A stretch of 64,000 nt of DNA from Serilophus lunatus (GCA_013399895.1 VXBA01003437.1:2437183-2501182); one strand, 5' to 3'; counted from the first letter of the stretch, positions 1 through 13,429 are shown. Notes: generated by a model not told the origin, from the letters alone. Numbers and translations are program-made.

Positions 1-107
1 TAGGTACTATCATCACTGAATATTTCCATCATATGTAATGTAATTTAACAAAAGGCCAGGGGAGATTTTTCAGAGCTCTGAGCTGAAGAAACCAAGTTAC
101 AAGTTGA

Positions 108-165
108 AGAATCGTAGAATGATTTGACTTGGAAGGGATGTTAACAAGATTTATTGCTTTCCTTG
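108..165 (-). repeat. Possible CR1 3'-tail remnant
   Basis: The plus strand reads AGAATCGTAGAATGATTTG followed by an ACTTGGAAGGGATGTTAA stretch, which resembles the reverse complement of an avian CR1 3' end (AGAATCATAGAAT, then GGTTGGAAGGGACCTTAA). It is short and diverged and has no recognisable CR1 body beside it, so it could be chance similarity. Confidence 0.35.
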
Positions 166-3100
166 AACTTTGAAAGGGAGATGCTGATTTCCCTCATTCC
201 CTCACAGCAGTGGGCAGCAGGGTTTGGCACAGCAGTTTCAGAGGATATGTGCACCCTGCGCAGTGCAGCAACGCCACCCCTGGCCCAGAGGGCAACTAGG
301 GCTGCTCCCTCCCCATGGACAGGGGATGAGGCACTGAGACACAGGCAGCCTAGGGGCAGAGCCTCACAAGCCAGTTGGGCAGAGCCAGGCAAAACATTTA
401 TGGACAGGTGACCTCAAAGATGGCTGGGAGTCCAGAGCAGCAGGAGACCTCTCAGTGACAGACAGGCCCAAAGCTGAGCTGGAAACTTGCCCAAGGAGGG
501 CCTGGAACAACGGTGCCCACAGGCACAACAATAGAAAAACTGAGAATAGACACACCTAGAAAACAGCTGGGGCCAGGGTTGAATTTAAATGCAGACCTGG
601 GCCCAGGGCAGGGCTGTGTCTGAAGGTCCCAGGTGAAGTCGGTCAGAGCCATTGAGACTGTTAGTGCACTACACCAAACAGTGCACCAGCTCTGACAGAC
701 CTAACCTTCTCAACCTTCTCAAGCTAACCTTCTCAACGCCAGAGACACCTGGATCATATCATGTGTTTCCCTGGTAACCAGTGTCTTTTTATCAGCCCTT
801 TGCATACAGGCATGGGAGATTCCAGTGTGTCTTTCTGCCTGTTTGTCTGGATGGTTATCAGCCTACCAGCTTTGGAAACTATCTTCTGACTTTCACAAGG
901 ATCGTCAATTAAAGCGGGTTGAAGGTAAGCAGCTGTCTCTTAAGGACAGTTATGGAAAGGTTGCTCACAAGAATTTGAGAATCTGCTGAGGTATAAGATA
1001 TTTAGAATGGATCACCATTACCTAGATTACAAAAAATAAAGTTAAAATAAATCCTAGATACCTAAGGCAAACCTCATTCTTTTTAATAGTGTGAATGTAA
1101 ACAGTACAAAAATGTTGCCTTCTTTACTAAAAATAAAATTCACCAGGGTTTCTGAATAAAACAATGCTAACCGATCTTACAGGTGCTTCCCTTAGTAGCT
1201 GATGCATTTCCAAGACAGTGTGCAGAATGAGAGCTTGCTTAGAGCAATACTTCTGAAATTAAACTTCATCAGCTTGCAGAGAAAAAGTGGACTTCTTTCC
1301 CCTGAGTGCTCTCTGTCTATAGTGCCAAAACAACAAACATGGCTGTAAGTGACCTCACTACGCCAAAGGCTCTCTAAGTTCTGCCTTCGGGACAGCTTTG
1401 TCTGGACTTCACCACTAATTTGTAGTGGGAAGCAGATCAGGTGCAGTCAGTCTGCAAAGCTCTGAGCCATGAGCATGATCCGAGGTGACTGCTGGTGTCC
1501 CCAGGACCTGTGAAGCCGTAAAGGCTGCAGACAGTTTCTTACCCTTCCTCAGCCTTTTCACAGTATCACTCAACTGCACCTTGCATCATAGCACCCAAGT
1601 GACTCTTATGTACTCAGTGAATGACACTGTAAAACTATTTTCTGAATACGCAGGGGTGAGGAAACACATCATGCAGGGTTATTTAAGTTTTGAAAGTGTT
1701 AGAAATTAAAGACTTTTTCTGTTACATGGACCTGTCAGCAAATACACTTTGCCTGGTTTTCGCATTTCTATGCTGCGTTTCCTACACCATACAGTAGATG
1801 GCAGGAGCCAATAAACAAATTTCAGTGCAATTTTTGTAGAAGGAACTAAATTGATAAGACTTATCTTTGTTAGATTATCATATTTAATTTAAAATAATTA
1901 CAGCAGCCCTTTTATGTTTTTGGACATTGTTAATACACATAATATTTCTCCTGTTGCAAGGTTTATTTCTTTTTAATGTAACTTTTATTATTAAAAGATT
2001 AGTCTTTCAATATTGTGTTGATATTTGGGATTTTTTTTGATGAGCCCTGAGACTTACTAGGTAAGTTTGATAAGTTTCTTAACTTAAATTTCACTTAAGG
2101 TTCTGTTACTATGACAAGTGAAATATTTATTTTCGCATTATTTGCATTTGAATCCATCAGTCATAGTACAGTCAACAGAAGAGGAACATGCTTAAGGCAT
2201 CAAAAAACCACAAACCTTACCAGAACTGATCAAAAGAAGCAGAGGTTCAAATATTCAGTTGCAATAGATGAACCCTCTAAATTTCCCTTCCCAAATCTAA
2301 TAAAAAAGAAAATATTCTACTTTCTAACAACCAAGATTCCTCATGAAATATTTAATAATTTTTTTTAAAGGAAGTGAGAACTCGTAACTGTGAGGAATAT
2401 AACATTCTATTGTCAGAATTAGTTGTTCACTACATCTTACAATCCAAAGAGACCTAGCAGAGTAACGTAAGCATTATGAGAATTTCTTCTTTGAATTCAG
2501 CATGGTCCAGGTGCCAGTCTGGGGAGTATGAGCCCATCTCTGCTTCCTGAGAGGAGACAAGTGGTGTGTCCTCTTTGCCCAGTCAGCTGAACCTCTCAGC
2601 TTGTGCTTCTAGAATTTGGGGGTTTTAAGACTGAATTTCCATGGATGAATAAGGACAGGCTGCAGCCATGCTTTCTCTCATATAGGAGTGTGGCTCCATA
2701 CTTACAACCCCTGTGGGGCCTGCGAGGCTGCCATCTGTCCTGTGTTGCTGGAGGAAATGGGCCATGTTGCTTTAAGATATCAGAGAACAGGCAGTTAATT
2801 GTGCAAATGTGGAAACGGGCAAGTATTAAAATTACTGTTACTTTAACTGAATCTGAATGTCCTGTAATTCTATTATTTCCAACTATCGCTGTCTGGATTA
2901 TCAATTGTCTCAGGTATGATGCATAAACATTTGGCTAAAAGGAAGCGCTACCACCACACCTTTCTTCCTGTGATTAGATAATTATTGGATAAATATTCCT
3001 ATCAAATCTGGTTAAATGTGAGAGAGGAACTCAAAACAATTTCTACCTCTGCTATCTACAAAGATTGCAAATGTGTTTAATCCTTATCAACCTTCTTGGA

Positions 3101-3794
3101 ATTTAGTTGTCAGAGTCCTAGATACAGCCTGTGTTGTCTTCAAGGGCTTTGGCTGCCTGTGCCCATGGTCAGTTCTGATTCATGTAGGGGTGAGGCTGAT
3201 GTGCAAGAAACTCAGTGTGACTGGGCTACTTGGCTATGAAGCTCAAGCCTTTCTTCAGTCCTTTCCTGAGGTACATTGCAGTGACGTAGTCTAGCCATGT
3301 ACCTTCCTGAGCCAGATCCCCTGATCTCCGTCTTTGGGTTGCCTTTTGTCTGTTACATCCCTGCAGGCTTGTCTGGCAAACACTGGACTGTCTGCTGACC
3401 CTACTTAATGCCACCAGACCTGCTTGGATAGGTGAGTGAGGTCACTGCCTTGCTGCCCTGCTGTCATCCTCGGTTCCCAGATCACCTTCCCTCACAGAGC
3501 AGCTCTCTTCTGCTCCATCACACCAGGTCCCCGGATCCAGTTCTTAAGAGTCATTTCTAGTGAGCCAGTGAAATGCAAATATAATCCCAGATCCTCACAG
3601 AAAGGGTAGTTACTTATATTTAGGAGCTGACATAATTTCAACAGTGCACCAGAGAAACCAATGTTAGTACTAACACTTGAGAAGCTGCTAGAAGTGCTCA
3701 TCTTAGGCTGAGTCTGCTAAATCCCTGTGATAAACATAAAAACCCTGGAGCGCATTTTTTTTCCAGACAGAATCCCAGTACTGTTTTGGTTATT
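166..3794. other. Unassigned noncoding stretch
   Basis: No gene or clear repeat seen. Positions about 180-660 are richer in GC than the surroundings, and frames stay open there on both strands for only 60-85 codons without similarity to any family I know. A 9-bp unit AACCTTCTC occurs at 703-711, 712-720 and 726-734. The rest is ordinary AT-rich sequence with short homopolymer runs. Confidence 0.5.
703..734. repeat. Short 9-bp direct repeat, three copies
   Basis: AACCTTCTC is present three times: two head-to-tail copies and a third after a 5-bp AAGCT spacer. Too short to call a minisatellite; probably local slippage. Confidence 0.6.
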
Positions 3795-4348
3795 TGGACA
3801 GTGGGACAGAGCACACCCTTAGCAAGTTTGCTAACAATACTGGTTGTGCAGTTGACACACTGGAGGAAAGGGATGCCATGCAGAGGGACCTTGACAAGCT
3901 TGAAGTGGGCCTGTGTGAACCTCATGAAGTTGAACAAGGCCAAGTACAAGATCCTGCATATGGGCAATTCCAAGCACAAATACAGACTGATCAGAGAATG
4001 GATTGAGAGCAGCCCTGGAAAAGACTGGAGGGATTGGTTGAAGAGAAGCTCAACATGACCCAGCAGTGTAAGCTCACAACCCAGAAAGCCAACATTATCC
4101 TGGACTGCATAAAAGTGTGGCCAGCAGATTGAGGGAGGTGATTCTCTTCTTCTACTCTGCTCTCATGAAACCCCACCTGAAGTACTGCATCCAGCTCTGG
4201 GGTCCTCAACATAACAAGGACATGGACCTGTTGGAGTGGCTCCAGAGGAGAGCCAGGAAGATGAACAGAGAGCTGGAGCAAGTCTGTTGTGAAGATAGAC
4301 TGAGAGAGATGGGAGTTTTCAGCCTGAAGAAAAGAAGGCTCCAAAGGG
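3795..4348 (+). mobile_element. CR1 LINE fragment, ORF2 3' region, 3'-truncated
   Basis: The plus strand follows the end of the CR1 reverse-transcriptase ORF as known in birds: GGACAGTGGGACAGAGCACACC, AGGGACCTTGACAAGCTTG, CTCATGAAGTTGAACAAGGC, GAATGGATTGAGAGCAGCC, AAGCTCAACATGACCCAGCA, AAACCCCACCTGAAGTACTG and AGCCTGAAGAAAAGAAGGCT occur in the CR1 order. Single-base indels break the reading frame repeatedly, and part of the segment around 4010-4035 is shortened, so nothing functional is encoded. The copy stops after about 4348, before the 3' UTR and octamer tail. CR1 copies normally lose the 5' end and keep the 3' end, so a later deletion probably removed the tail. Confidence 0.9.
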
Positions 4349-4502
4349 TTGCTTCTCACAAGCAATAGCCAGTCCATTTTGGCCTGACCTGCTGGATGTT
4401 ACCCATTTTGAAGAATTGGTGCCAGTTGTCTTGATTCCTTCTAATAATTACAGACTGGGTACCGTTATCTCAATTTTACTATTTTATGCAACTATATCAA
4501 GC

Positions 4503-4556
4503 AAATATATGTTACAAAACAAATATATGTTACAAAACCAATATATATTACAAAAC
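4503..4556. repeat. 18-bp tandem repeat, three copies
   Basis: AAATATATGTTACAAAAC is repeated exactly at 4503-4520 and 4521-4538, and a third diverged copy follows at 4539-4556. It lies about 150 bp beyond the broken end of the CR1 fragment. The function is unknown; it is an AT-rich short minisatellite. Confidence 0.9.
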
Positions 4557-7500
4557 ATTTTATTTCTTTAACTAAAAAGGCAATCTTGTTGTACAATTTG
4601 ATGTGAGGCCAATACAATGTTCCACATATAGGTCTTTCACTACAGATTCCCCCCAGCCCATCCATATATATTTTATTTCCTTCCTGTGGCACTCTGTGAA
4701 ATGCCTTCTACTCTGCTGCTTCTTCTTCTGCTACTTTTGGAAAACTATATTTTGCCTGAATATAAGGTGTATTTTTAAAAAGCTTTATTAAAGCTCTTAG
4801 CTTCTTAAATCCCCAGTGGAAGGGACAAAAACAGTTTTTAATGAGTCCTGAAGGAAGCCCGGAGGCTACACTGACTGAAATATCACATTTTTAACAGGCC
4901 TTACTTCCTTCGTCTAGCTGTGATCTCTCCATCCTAAACCTTTCTCCTCTGTACTCAGTCCCTTTCTGTCCTCCTCTCTCTTGTTCTACCTTCATAGTTC
5001 CATCAACTACAATTGTAAAACAATAGTTACAAATTTAGCCTGATAGCTACAATTTTGTACTGAACTGCCTATTTTAACAGTTTTGTGTCAGACTGACAGC
5101 ACTTCTAGCCTTACAACATGAGATCTACTGGAAAATCTCAAAAGTTTAGGAAGACATTATTTTGGGAGTTTATGAGTCATTAGATATGGCTCAGATTCTA
5201 TGAGCTTTGGGAAAAAAAAACCTGGAAGAAACTAGAGCCATGTGTGTTGGTGCCACTGATTACAGACAGAACTTTGTAGAAGCAAAACTAAAACACATTA
5301 CCTTATTTTTAGGTAAAAATTATTTCTGATTTAAAATTATTTCTGAAATCCCTCTCTCTACAAAACTGGAAGTCTAGAGGATGATTTTTACCTTATGCTT
5401 CCATCAGATGACTGCTATTCACACAGAAAAAGAATGAATAGAAGACTATCTCCACTTCAGACACTTTTGTATTTCTAAACTATCATTAAAATGTCACTAT
5501 CCCACTGCAGTCCTGTTCACTTCAGGATTTTCTCTCTTATCACAGCAGTCACTACATTTGGGGTCTTTGCTTTTCTTGCCATTGTGCACAATTCTATACC
5601 ATCATCAGGAGGATAATGATTGCATATCACAGAAAGTTTTTGTGTTTTCAGCTTCATATGCCAGGGTGTAACTGAACATAAATTACTGGTGATCTAAATT
5701 ATTCCAGTAACATTTTGAGGTGTCTGCTTTTCCTCCAGTAATAATTACAGGCTGTGGCAACTCATTTCACTTTTGCTGAGTGGACCAGAAAGGTCATAAT
5801 GACAGACAAATGCAAGACAAAGGACTGAAAAAGTTATGTTAAATTTTCACACCTCAGTACTCAGACAAGTCACTGCCCAAATTCTAAATTGAAATCCATC
5901 ATCAAATTGGTATTAATTAGACATATATCAGCCTCTGACAAAGGCCAGAAGCTTAACAGAACTTGGAGAACAAACTTATTTTGTGCTCTTACAGGGGGTC
6001 TGTCCAGATCAATGCAAAGGCTGACTAAGACAGATGCTGGGACTTGCCATCCCAAGGGCCAAACAGAACAACCCAGGAAAGAGCTGGGCAGGCACACCTA
6101 GCGAAACTACAAGCACTAATCTGAGGTTCAAGCTAGCTTGCTTGGTAGCAGCATCAGGAGCAGCCAGAATAACTGAAGCCAACGGGAGGTATTTGCTTAA
6201 TATGCCATTATCTTGCCTTGAAACTCAGAAGACATTGGAAACCTTCTCAACACCAAGGTGGCAAGGAGTATTCAGAAGACTTCAGTACTTCTTACAAGAT
6301 TTGTAGATGCTGTTTTGACATGATAAGACAGGAATCTCTCAGTTGCTTCTCTGCCTTTTGGAGGAAGTGGAAAGTCCGCACATTAGCAAAGGACTATGGC
6401 AGGGGTGGAGCACCTCAAAATTCCTATTTTCTATTTCAGTGGCAGGGAAAGCTTCAGCTTTCCTAGTGGGGCATCCTGGAGATGCCATTCCCTCTTCTGT
6501 CCTTTTCAGAGCTGACAAACACTTCGGTCTTTTTCTGTGGTGGACAAACGCACAAAAGCAGCAGACTGCTGCAGCAGCAATGTACTGTTCTGCTGTTGTA
6601 GGTGTACAGAGGCAGCAAAGTACGCCAGAGACCAGTGTTATGTTTATACTGGGACAAAAGAATGCCACAGTGCATCTCAGAGCTTTCCTATCAGTAAACA
6701 GGCCTTTTGTGTCTGTGCTCTTGTTGAGTCCAAGGTCGAGACTAAATACAGCTCATGAGCAACTTCCCGTTTCTGAGATGAGGAAGAATACTGTGACATT
6801 TCTTGCCTTTTATCTATACTGCAGATACATGTAAAAAACCAAACCTCTAAGACTTTCTAGCTGCAGTCTTTTTTTGGCACCAATTTAATTCTAAATGTAA
6901 GAACCTATTATTATTATTACCTATTATTATTTTTACGTGTTTAACAGAAATGAGAAGCATTTTCTCTAGACCTGAGGACAGAGACTCCTGATTCTGGACT
7001 CAGCTGTGGCCTAGTTTAGATGCATGAGGTCATAATGTTTTCCAACTCTGTGTTTAGTTGGTAAATTTATGTTTCTTTCTAAGTATAAGGAAGACTACTT
7101 AGCTACTACTTGAAAGGTTTGTTCCTGGTGTTATCAAATTATCTTCATACCTGAAACCCCCCCATCTATTTGCTTTTCAGGTTTTCTTCTCCTGTAAGCC
7201 TCTCTCTATTCTCTCCAAAAGACAGGTCAGTATAAACTCACAGCCATCCAAAGACCTTTTCAGAATTAATTTCCAATTCTGTTATGACAATGATGTGCAG
7301 GTTTACTTTCATTTATGTTTTATTTCCAATTCCAAGCTCTAACTGATCTCTCACAAGACCTTTAGATACCTAGCTAGATACAAACCACCTCTGTTTGCTT
7401 GCTGATATAAAGTTATGCATTATCACTGAGGTTATTCCTGGAGTTCTAGTAACTGGAAGGAACCCTCCATTCCTTTACAGCGCTCATGGCGCACAGCTTA

Positions 7501-10500
7501 AACTGTGACTCCTCCACAATGAACACCTGTCATATGGAGGTGAAGTGACCTCTAGTGAGTTGACTTTTGTATCCTGTAAGTTTAAATCCTGGTTACTCAA
7601 AAAGCTCTTTCATTCTTTCCGCCCTCAAACACTCCTCTCACATCAAATGAGTTTATTTATTTCCATTAAAGATTAAATCCCTAGCTCTATGAGGATCTGG
7701 TTCAACAAACTCTTTTACAAGCATTTTTTTATCCAATGGGTTTGATATAAACGCATGCACTACAATCCAATACTTTCCTTTTCCTCTGCAAAAAGTGGTA
7801 CAGATCAACCTCTTGCTGTATGTTTTTTTCTCCTTACTTCCTACTCATGCAGAAATATGGGGCCATTGACATTTTTATGCACATATTTATTAGAAACATT
7901 TACTTTCTTAATTAAGCTATTATTTTATTTTAAGAGGATGCCATCAATATAAAAAATCATAATAAAATGTTAAAGTTACCAGCTACTACTGAGAGAATGA
8001 AAATTATTTACTTATCATCATTATCAGTGTTTGACTTTTCACTCACCTTGGGGCATGGATGCTGAAAATAGACCAAGAAGTTTTACTTCTGCTTAAAATG
8101 TTTCAGCCACTTTGAATGGGCTGAAAACACTGCAGAAAATTATATTCACATTAGATTCTCCATGGAATTACAGAGGAAGAGCTAGTTCCTAAAAATGGTT
8201 CTGTATATTTTGGATTTTAGGGAACCAAAGACTTGACATTCTACTAGAACACTGAGATTTAAATTGCCATCCAAAAAGTTCAGCCAGCTGCCTGTAGTTA
8301 TATTTTTTTAATTTACCAGAGGAAAGAAAACAAAGGAAAAGTGAAATATATTATAAAATTCTCTCTGACTTTTTATATGTGTTTCTGTTGTGCGATTGTC
8401 TACATAAGAAGTTCCTCTTCCTTTAGATGCTACTAAATATAAGCTTGTACCTCACTCAGAACAATCTCTGTCTCCATCTATGTTGTTATTTATTGTACTT
8501 TCCACCTGGCTTGCAGATCCTAAACTTTGGGCAGCAGCTTGTCTCTGTAGTAGGGTCCTATCCAGCCAGGTAAACCAAGTGACAATAATACCTGTGTGTT
8601 TTGGGCTGTTACAAATGGCTCACTATGTATCTGGTTTCATTGAAATGCATTTCAAGAAAAAGATGGGACATATACTAATATTGCAGACATACATTTGATC
8701 TAAAGCTAACTATGTCTGGAGCAGCATCTGTTCTCTTAGGTCTGCTGGTTCATCTCTGCATGCTGCGAGTTAAAAATAACAAAGTGCTGCAGGTAAAGAA
8801 ATCTTTCCCTCTGATTTGTTAGTTTTGTACATCTTCCCACTTTCTCGTCTGCCTGTCCTGTAGTTGGTCTTGACGTCTTTGTGACTGACTTGCTTCCCGC
8901 CATGAGGACATCACCACAGAAACTGTTTTGAATCATCTCCATTCAAGGATAGTCACTCAAGTGCCCATGGAATTGAGAAGCCAAAGTAGTTTTATAAACT
9001 TCTGTGTAGTTGATCTACTACAGATGATAAGTCACTAAACCCCCTGGTGCTCAAAACCTTTTGCTTGTGAAAGTAAAATTCACCTCAGAAAAGTAGTACT
9101 GAAACAGATTTGTCTGTGCATCTTAGTAATCTCTATGATCTTAGTAAGAGTGACAGTCTCATAGGCCATTTAAAGCAGTGATGGAGTGATGGAATTGCTG
9201 AGTGACCCTCTCTTATATTTTTTTTCTGCTAAGAATATGTATTTGCCCTTCTATTTAGGCTACTGGGAGGGTGAGCTTACTTACCCGATCCATCTTTGGG
9301 ACTATATGTTCATAAGCATATTTAATAAATTGGTTCTTCACACCCTTGTATAGAATGGAGACATCACATGCAGCATTAGGAGCTTTGTTGATATTGAGAA
9401 TCAGATGGAAAATTTACTTAACACACTGGCAAACAGCAAAGGCAAAGGATCTGTTCCTGTCTGGTATATTTTCAGTACAGGCATCTTACAGAAATACAGA
9501 TCTGAGTATTACTCAGTTGTATATTCCCTGAGATATCTTTTGCTGTGGAAGAAAATATTTCAAGTTTGAAAAGGAACTAGTTTGAACTGGTTCCAGTTTG
9601 GTTGTTTGAAGTATACCTATCGAGCCTCCAAGAGTTGCAGATTTGGTCAAGTGTAGAAACTTTTTCATTTAGCTAAAGTTGTACACCTGATGCTGAAGCT
9701 ACAGGGACACGATTTTTCTGTAGAATATAAATAAAGGAGGAAATATGGATTTCTTTTGTAGGGTGATAAACAGATCAATACTACATGAAAGAGATATTGA
9801 TGAGTATGAAACTGATGTAGTGAAGCATGCTCCTTTTATAATTTCAAAATTAACAGAATTTCACACTCAAACTTACATAGATTATTTTTAGCATAAACAG
9901 AAATTGTTCAAGGATGGTCAGAAGAAAGCAGAGATTTGAAGTAGAAACTGTACAATGTCAGCATTTTAGGAAAGAATTTATTAAGCTGGGCATTTTACTA
10001 AGAGAAAAGTGAGTGATTATCCTAATACCATAGAGAAAAGAAGCAACTGCTGACATATAAACTAGCCATCTAGGAAACGAAAAATGTAATCAAATGAGAA
10101 GTAGTATTTCATTCCTCTTGGAAGAAGCATTCAGATAAGATACAGGGCAATTCAATATGATACACATAATTGCTTTTGAAGAGAATAAACAAAGAACTGA
10201 TCTATAATAATGAATATCCTCACAAATCATAGCAAAATCTGGAGAGGGGGGCTCATTTTGAGTATGACAGAGGAAAGTATCTATGGTTAATTGATTGATA
10301 TTCAAAAGTCATAAAGCTGTCAAAAATACTGAATGCTGATTTCTGAGATAAAATCAACGTTTGCAAGGCAGAAAAACTGGAAGATTCTGAGGCCTGACAG
10401 TAAGTACCAACTCTCAAGCAGAGTTTCAGATATCTGCCTGTTCCAGCATAGCTTTTCCTTGTCGAAGTATCCTAAGAATAATGAGAAAGCTGAAAGAAAC

Positions 10501-11990
10501 AACACTGAAAGGAAATGAAACATGACAATAAAAAATTCAGATCTACTACTGTGTAGATTTGCAAGATGAAGAAGGATTTTACTTTACAAGAGACCTCCAA
10601 ATACTTGATGTCCACATAAAAAGGGAGAAAAGACAAAAAAAATTCATCTGGCAGTTGCACCAAGCCTTTTAGTAAAACACAGAACTAGAAGAAGTTTTTC
10701 CAAGAGGTACAGAATGAGTAGAGTAAGTCTGATTTCTCATGGATCTATTTATTTTGAACCCCTAAGTACTACCTCTTCTTACAGCAATAGACCTAGCTGT
10801 CCCCAAGGTCTATGCCTGGTCCAGAGACTGGCTGGCTTTGAGCCATTTGCTGACAAACAGAATGTACAATGTATCAGTCAGTTCTTCATGCCTCTCCCTT
10901 GGGTTTCACCTGCCTAGCACAAAACTCATAGACAGGTAATTACCCTTAATGCCTCCACCATTCTTTTAAATTTAGATTATATCAAACCTGAATCCCGACT
11001 AACATAATAATTGGTGGGAGATGGGTTAGAAGACAAAGAAACAGCTTAGGGAAGGAGTTGGAAAAAATTTTGGATCATCATAAATACTGTAACTTCAGCT
11101 GTTGCTCCTGTTGTTAATTGAGAACGTCAAGGATTACTCGGTTCCCAGGGAATAATAATTCATTCCTCAGAAAAAGTCCAATAGAAAAAAACCGAACAGC
11201 CCATTTTTCAAACTCCTGAGATTCTTGTAACAGCAGTGAAAGTGCTTACTATATGACTGAGTAACTATATATATAAGAAGCTATACTAAGTGCCAATGGT
11301 TTGTGTTTGTCTTTTCACACCTTTGCCAAAGATCTTTTTTCACTCCAAGGACATTACCAAAAAAAGACAACTATGAATCTTAAGTCCTTACAGCTATCGC
11401 TTGACTGAATCAGTTAATGCCTTGACTGTTACTCCTACAGAAATTTAAGGAATTTTGTAGTGGGATGCATGCATCATACTTCATTTCATAACATTGCTTG
11501 ACTAACAAAGAACTTGATCCAATAAATAGATTTTATGTTGCTTAACTTTCAGTTATACTGAGGATGGTTACGACTTACATGAATTTTCGGCATGTCAAAT
11601 ACCCTGTTAATAAATTACAATTCTGCTGTACACAGATTGTGAATCTTATGAATCTTTTATGGCTGATTTTATTTAACTGAAGAAACTTTTTCTATTACTC
11701 CTGTGTTTCCCCAAAAGGAAAAGATTCAGGATTTACCAGGAGTGTCACTAGGGAATATAACATAAAAGAAGTCCACAATTGGTTAACATTATACAATAGA
11801 GTGCGGTCTATATTAAAAACTTCAGCCATTAGTAGCTTGTATTAACGAAGGACCTTGATACCTGAGTTGATAAAGGGCTGGGCCCAGGCAGATTTTGTAG
11901 GGGTGGTATATGTACTTTTAGATGTATTGTCATGTACCACAAAGCTAAGCTTAGTATTTCAAGAGCAGGAATTTGACATTGGAATTGTAT
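4557..11990. other. Unassigned noncoding stretch
   Basis: AT-rich sequence with no gene or confident repeat. Positions about 5990-6830 are richer in GC and poor in stop codons, with a 163-codon plus-strand frame (6343-6834) overlapped by frames on the other strand. Its translation has no recognisable domain, signal peptide or compositional bias expected of a protein, so it is not called a gene. ATT-rich runs occur near 6905-6940. Confidence 0.5.
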
Positions 11991-11995
11991 ACATG
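11991..11995. repeat. Left target-site duplication of LTR A
   Basis: ACATG immediately precedes the TG start of LTR A and is repeated exactly after its CA end at 13430-13434. Confidence 0.85.
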
Positions 11996-12298
11996 TGTAC
12001 TGGTTTGAGGGGGCTGGGATCGTGGGGGGTCAAGGGGGGCAGGGGGCTTGGGGGTGTTCTTGGATTTTGGGAGAGGGAAGAATGTAAGTAACCCCACTTA
12101 CCTGAGTTAAAATTCAATTTTCCTCAAAGCTGTTGCGGGGGGAGGGGCCCTTGCTTCAGCTGCTCTCCCGGGGTTTGGGGGGGGCCGGAGCGGAGACAGA
12201 ACCGGGGCTGGGTGGCGGCTCATCACCCCGGGCTCCCTGGGAGCACGGGGGCCTGCTCTCCCTGTACTCACGGGGCTGGGACGGAGCGGGGCCTGCGN

Positions 12299-12548
12299 NN
12301 NNNNNNNNNNNNNNNNNNNNNNNNNNNNNNNNNNNNNNNNNNNNNNNNNNNNNNNNNNNNNNNNNNNNNNNNNNNNNNNNNNNNNNNNNNNNNNNNNNNN
12401 NNNNNNNNNNNNNNNNNNNNNNNNNNNNNNNNNNNNNNNNNNNNNNNNNNNNNNNNNNNNNNNNNNNNNNNNNNNNNNNNNNNNNNNNNNNNNNNNNNNN
12501 NNNNNNNNNNNNNNNNNNNNNNNNNNNNNNNNNNNNNNNNNNNNNNNN
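12299..12548. other. Assembly gap (250 N)
   Basis: Run of N inside the GC-rich U3-like part of LTR A. Flanks on both sides are LTR-like, so the missing sequence is probably LTR, but an insertion cannot be excluded. Confidence 0.99.
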
Positions 12549-12893
12549 GCCTGGGGGCACAGCCACGGGGAAGCCCCAACGTCCATCTGGGGCAGTGGCT
12601 CCTCGCCCCTGGAGCGCGGGCAGCGGCACCTCGCTGTGGGCCAGCCTGGCCGGGAATTTCAGCACCATTGTTGCTTCTGGACAGCAATGGAGGGCTGGCC
12701 CTGGCACCGTGTTGGCGCTGTGGCATCTCTGAGGTGCTGCTGCCATGAAAACAAAGATGGCGGGTGGGACTGAAACTCATGAGTTCTTCGATGAGAAAAC
12801 ACCAGAAACTGAGGCGGGGCCCGACTGGCTGGATGAATGAGAAGCCAGCTGGGCCAGGAAGAAGGCGACGATATTCACACGAGACGGAGAAGG

Positions 12894-12901
12894 CTTAAAA
12901 G
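12894..12901 (+). promoter_or_regulatory. TATA-like box of LTR A
   Basis: CTTAAAAG stands in a GC-rich context and is conserved in LTR D (CCTTAAAAGTCAAGGC on the minus strand, about 63965-63980). The GCGCTCTTTGTCGGCTGC stretch 20-35 bp downstream is a plausible start region. This is inference from position and conservation. Confidence 0.5.
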
Positions 12902-13336
12902 TCGAGGCACGGCCCCACCCAGCGCTCTTTGTCGGCTGCCGCTGCGAGGAGAAGCATCACAGCCCCGGTGTCCAGCGCCTGCAGACCCCCACAGCGGGAT
13001 TCCACCCTTTTCTCTCAACACGAGAGCCGTTTCCAGCTTGCTAGCAAGTATCCTTCAGAAAGGGGGAGGGAGAGAGTTGGTTTTTTACCTCTGTGTTTTT
13101 CAGCTTGGAGGGCCCGAAGTCCTACGGAGAGAGGGAAAAGAAGGAGACACCCTTTCCTACCCTTCCTCCCTGTTCCTTTCAACTAGTCATCTGGCTGAAG
13201 GGAACAGTTCCCTTTCTTTCTTTTTTTTTTTTTTTCCCCTTTTTGTGTGGGTTTTTTTCCTTGCGTGTTGGGTGTCCCTCAATGTAATTCTGGGGTCTCC
13301 TGTGGGTTATCCCTACCTCCAATTTAATTCCCCTGT

Positions 13337-13342
13337 AATAAA
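13337..13342 (+). terminator. Poly(A) signal of LTR A
   Basis: AATAAA followed by TTGTTCACCTG is conserved in the same place in LTR D. It lies about 90 bp before the LTR end, fitting the R/U5 part of an LTR. Confidence 0.6.
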
Positions 13343-13429
13343 TTGTTCACCTGCTACAACTCTATTCAGTTTTCCATCACCTTTATTGAACCTGCCCCTG
13401 AACGCTAAAAGGTGGATTTAACCACCACA

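Larger units (their letters stand above)
11996..13429 (+). mobile_element. Solo LTR of an endogenous retrovirus (LTR A)
   Basis: The element starts TGTACTGGTTTGA and ends TTAACCACCACA, so the ends form an imperfect inverted repeat with the canonical TG...CA, and an exact 5-bp duplication (ACATG) flanks it. The 3' boundary is supported independently, because the related LTR D near the window end stops at the same CCACCACA. Plus orientation is inferred from a TATA-like TTAAAAG at about 12895 and an AATAAA poly(A) signal at 13337-13342. The part before the TATA-like site is very GC- and CpG-rich and contains a 250-N gap. No gag, pol or env sequence or second LTR is adjacent, which fits a solo LTR left by recombination. 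Open frames crossing it, including those through the N run, are artefacts. The exact family name is not known to me. Confidence 0.88.

Noticed and set aside
3425..3440. Good splice-donor-like GATAGGTGAGTGAG
   Set aside because: No matching exon, acceptor or coding potential upstream; single donor-like matches are common.
12107..12780. Several open frames of 160-200 codons on both strands
   Set aside because: They run through the 250-N gap, which hides stops, and lie inside LTR A.
12837..13421. 194-codon plus-strand frame
   Set aside because: Covers the R/U5-like part of LTR A including its TATA-like box and poly(A) signal, and contains a long T run read as phenylalanines.
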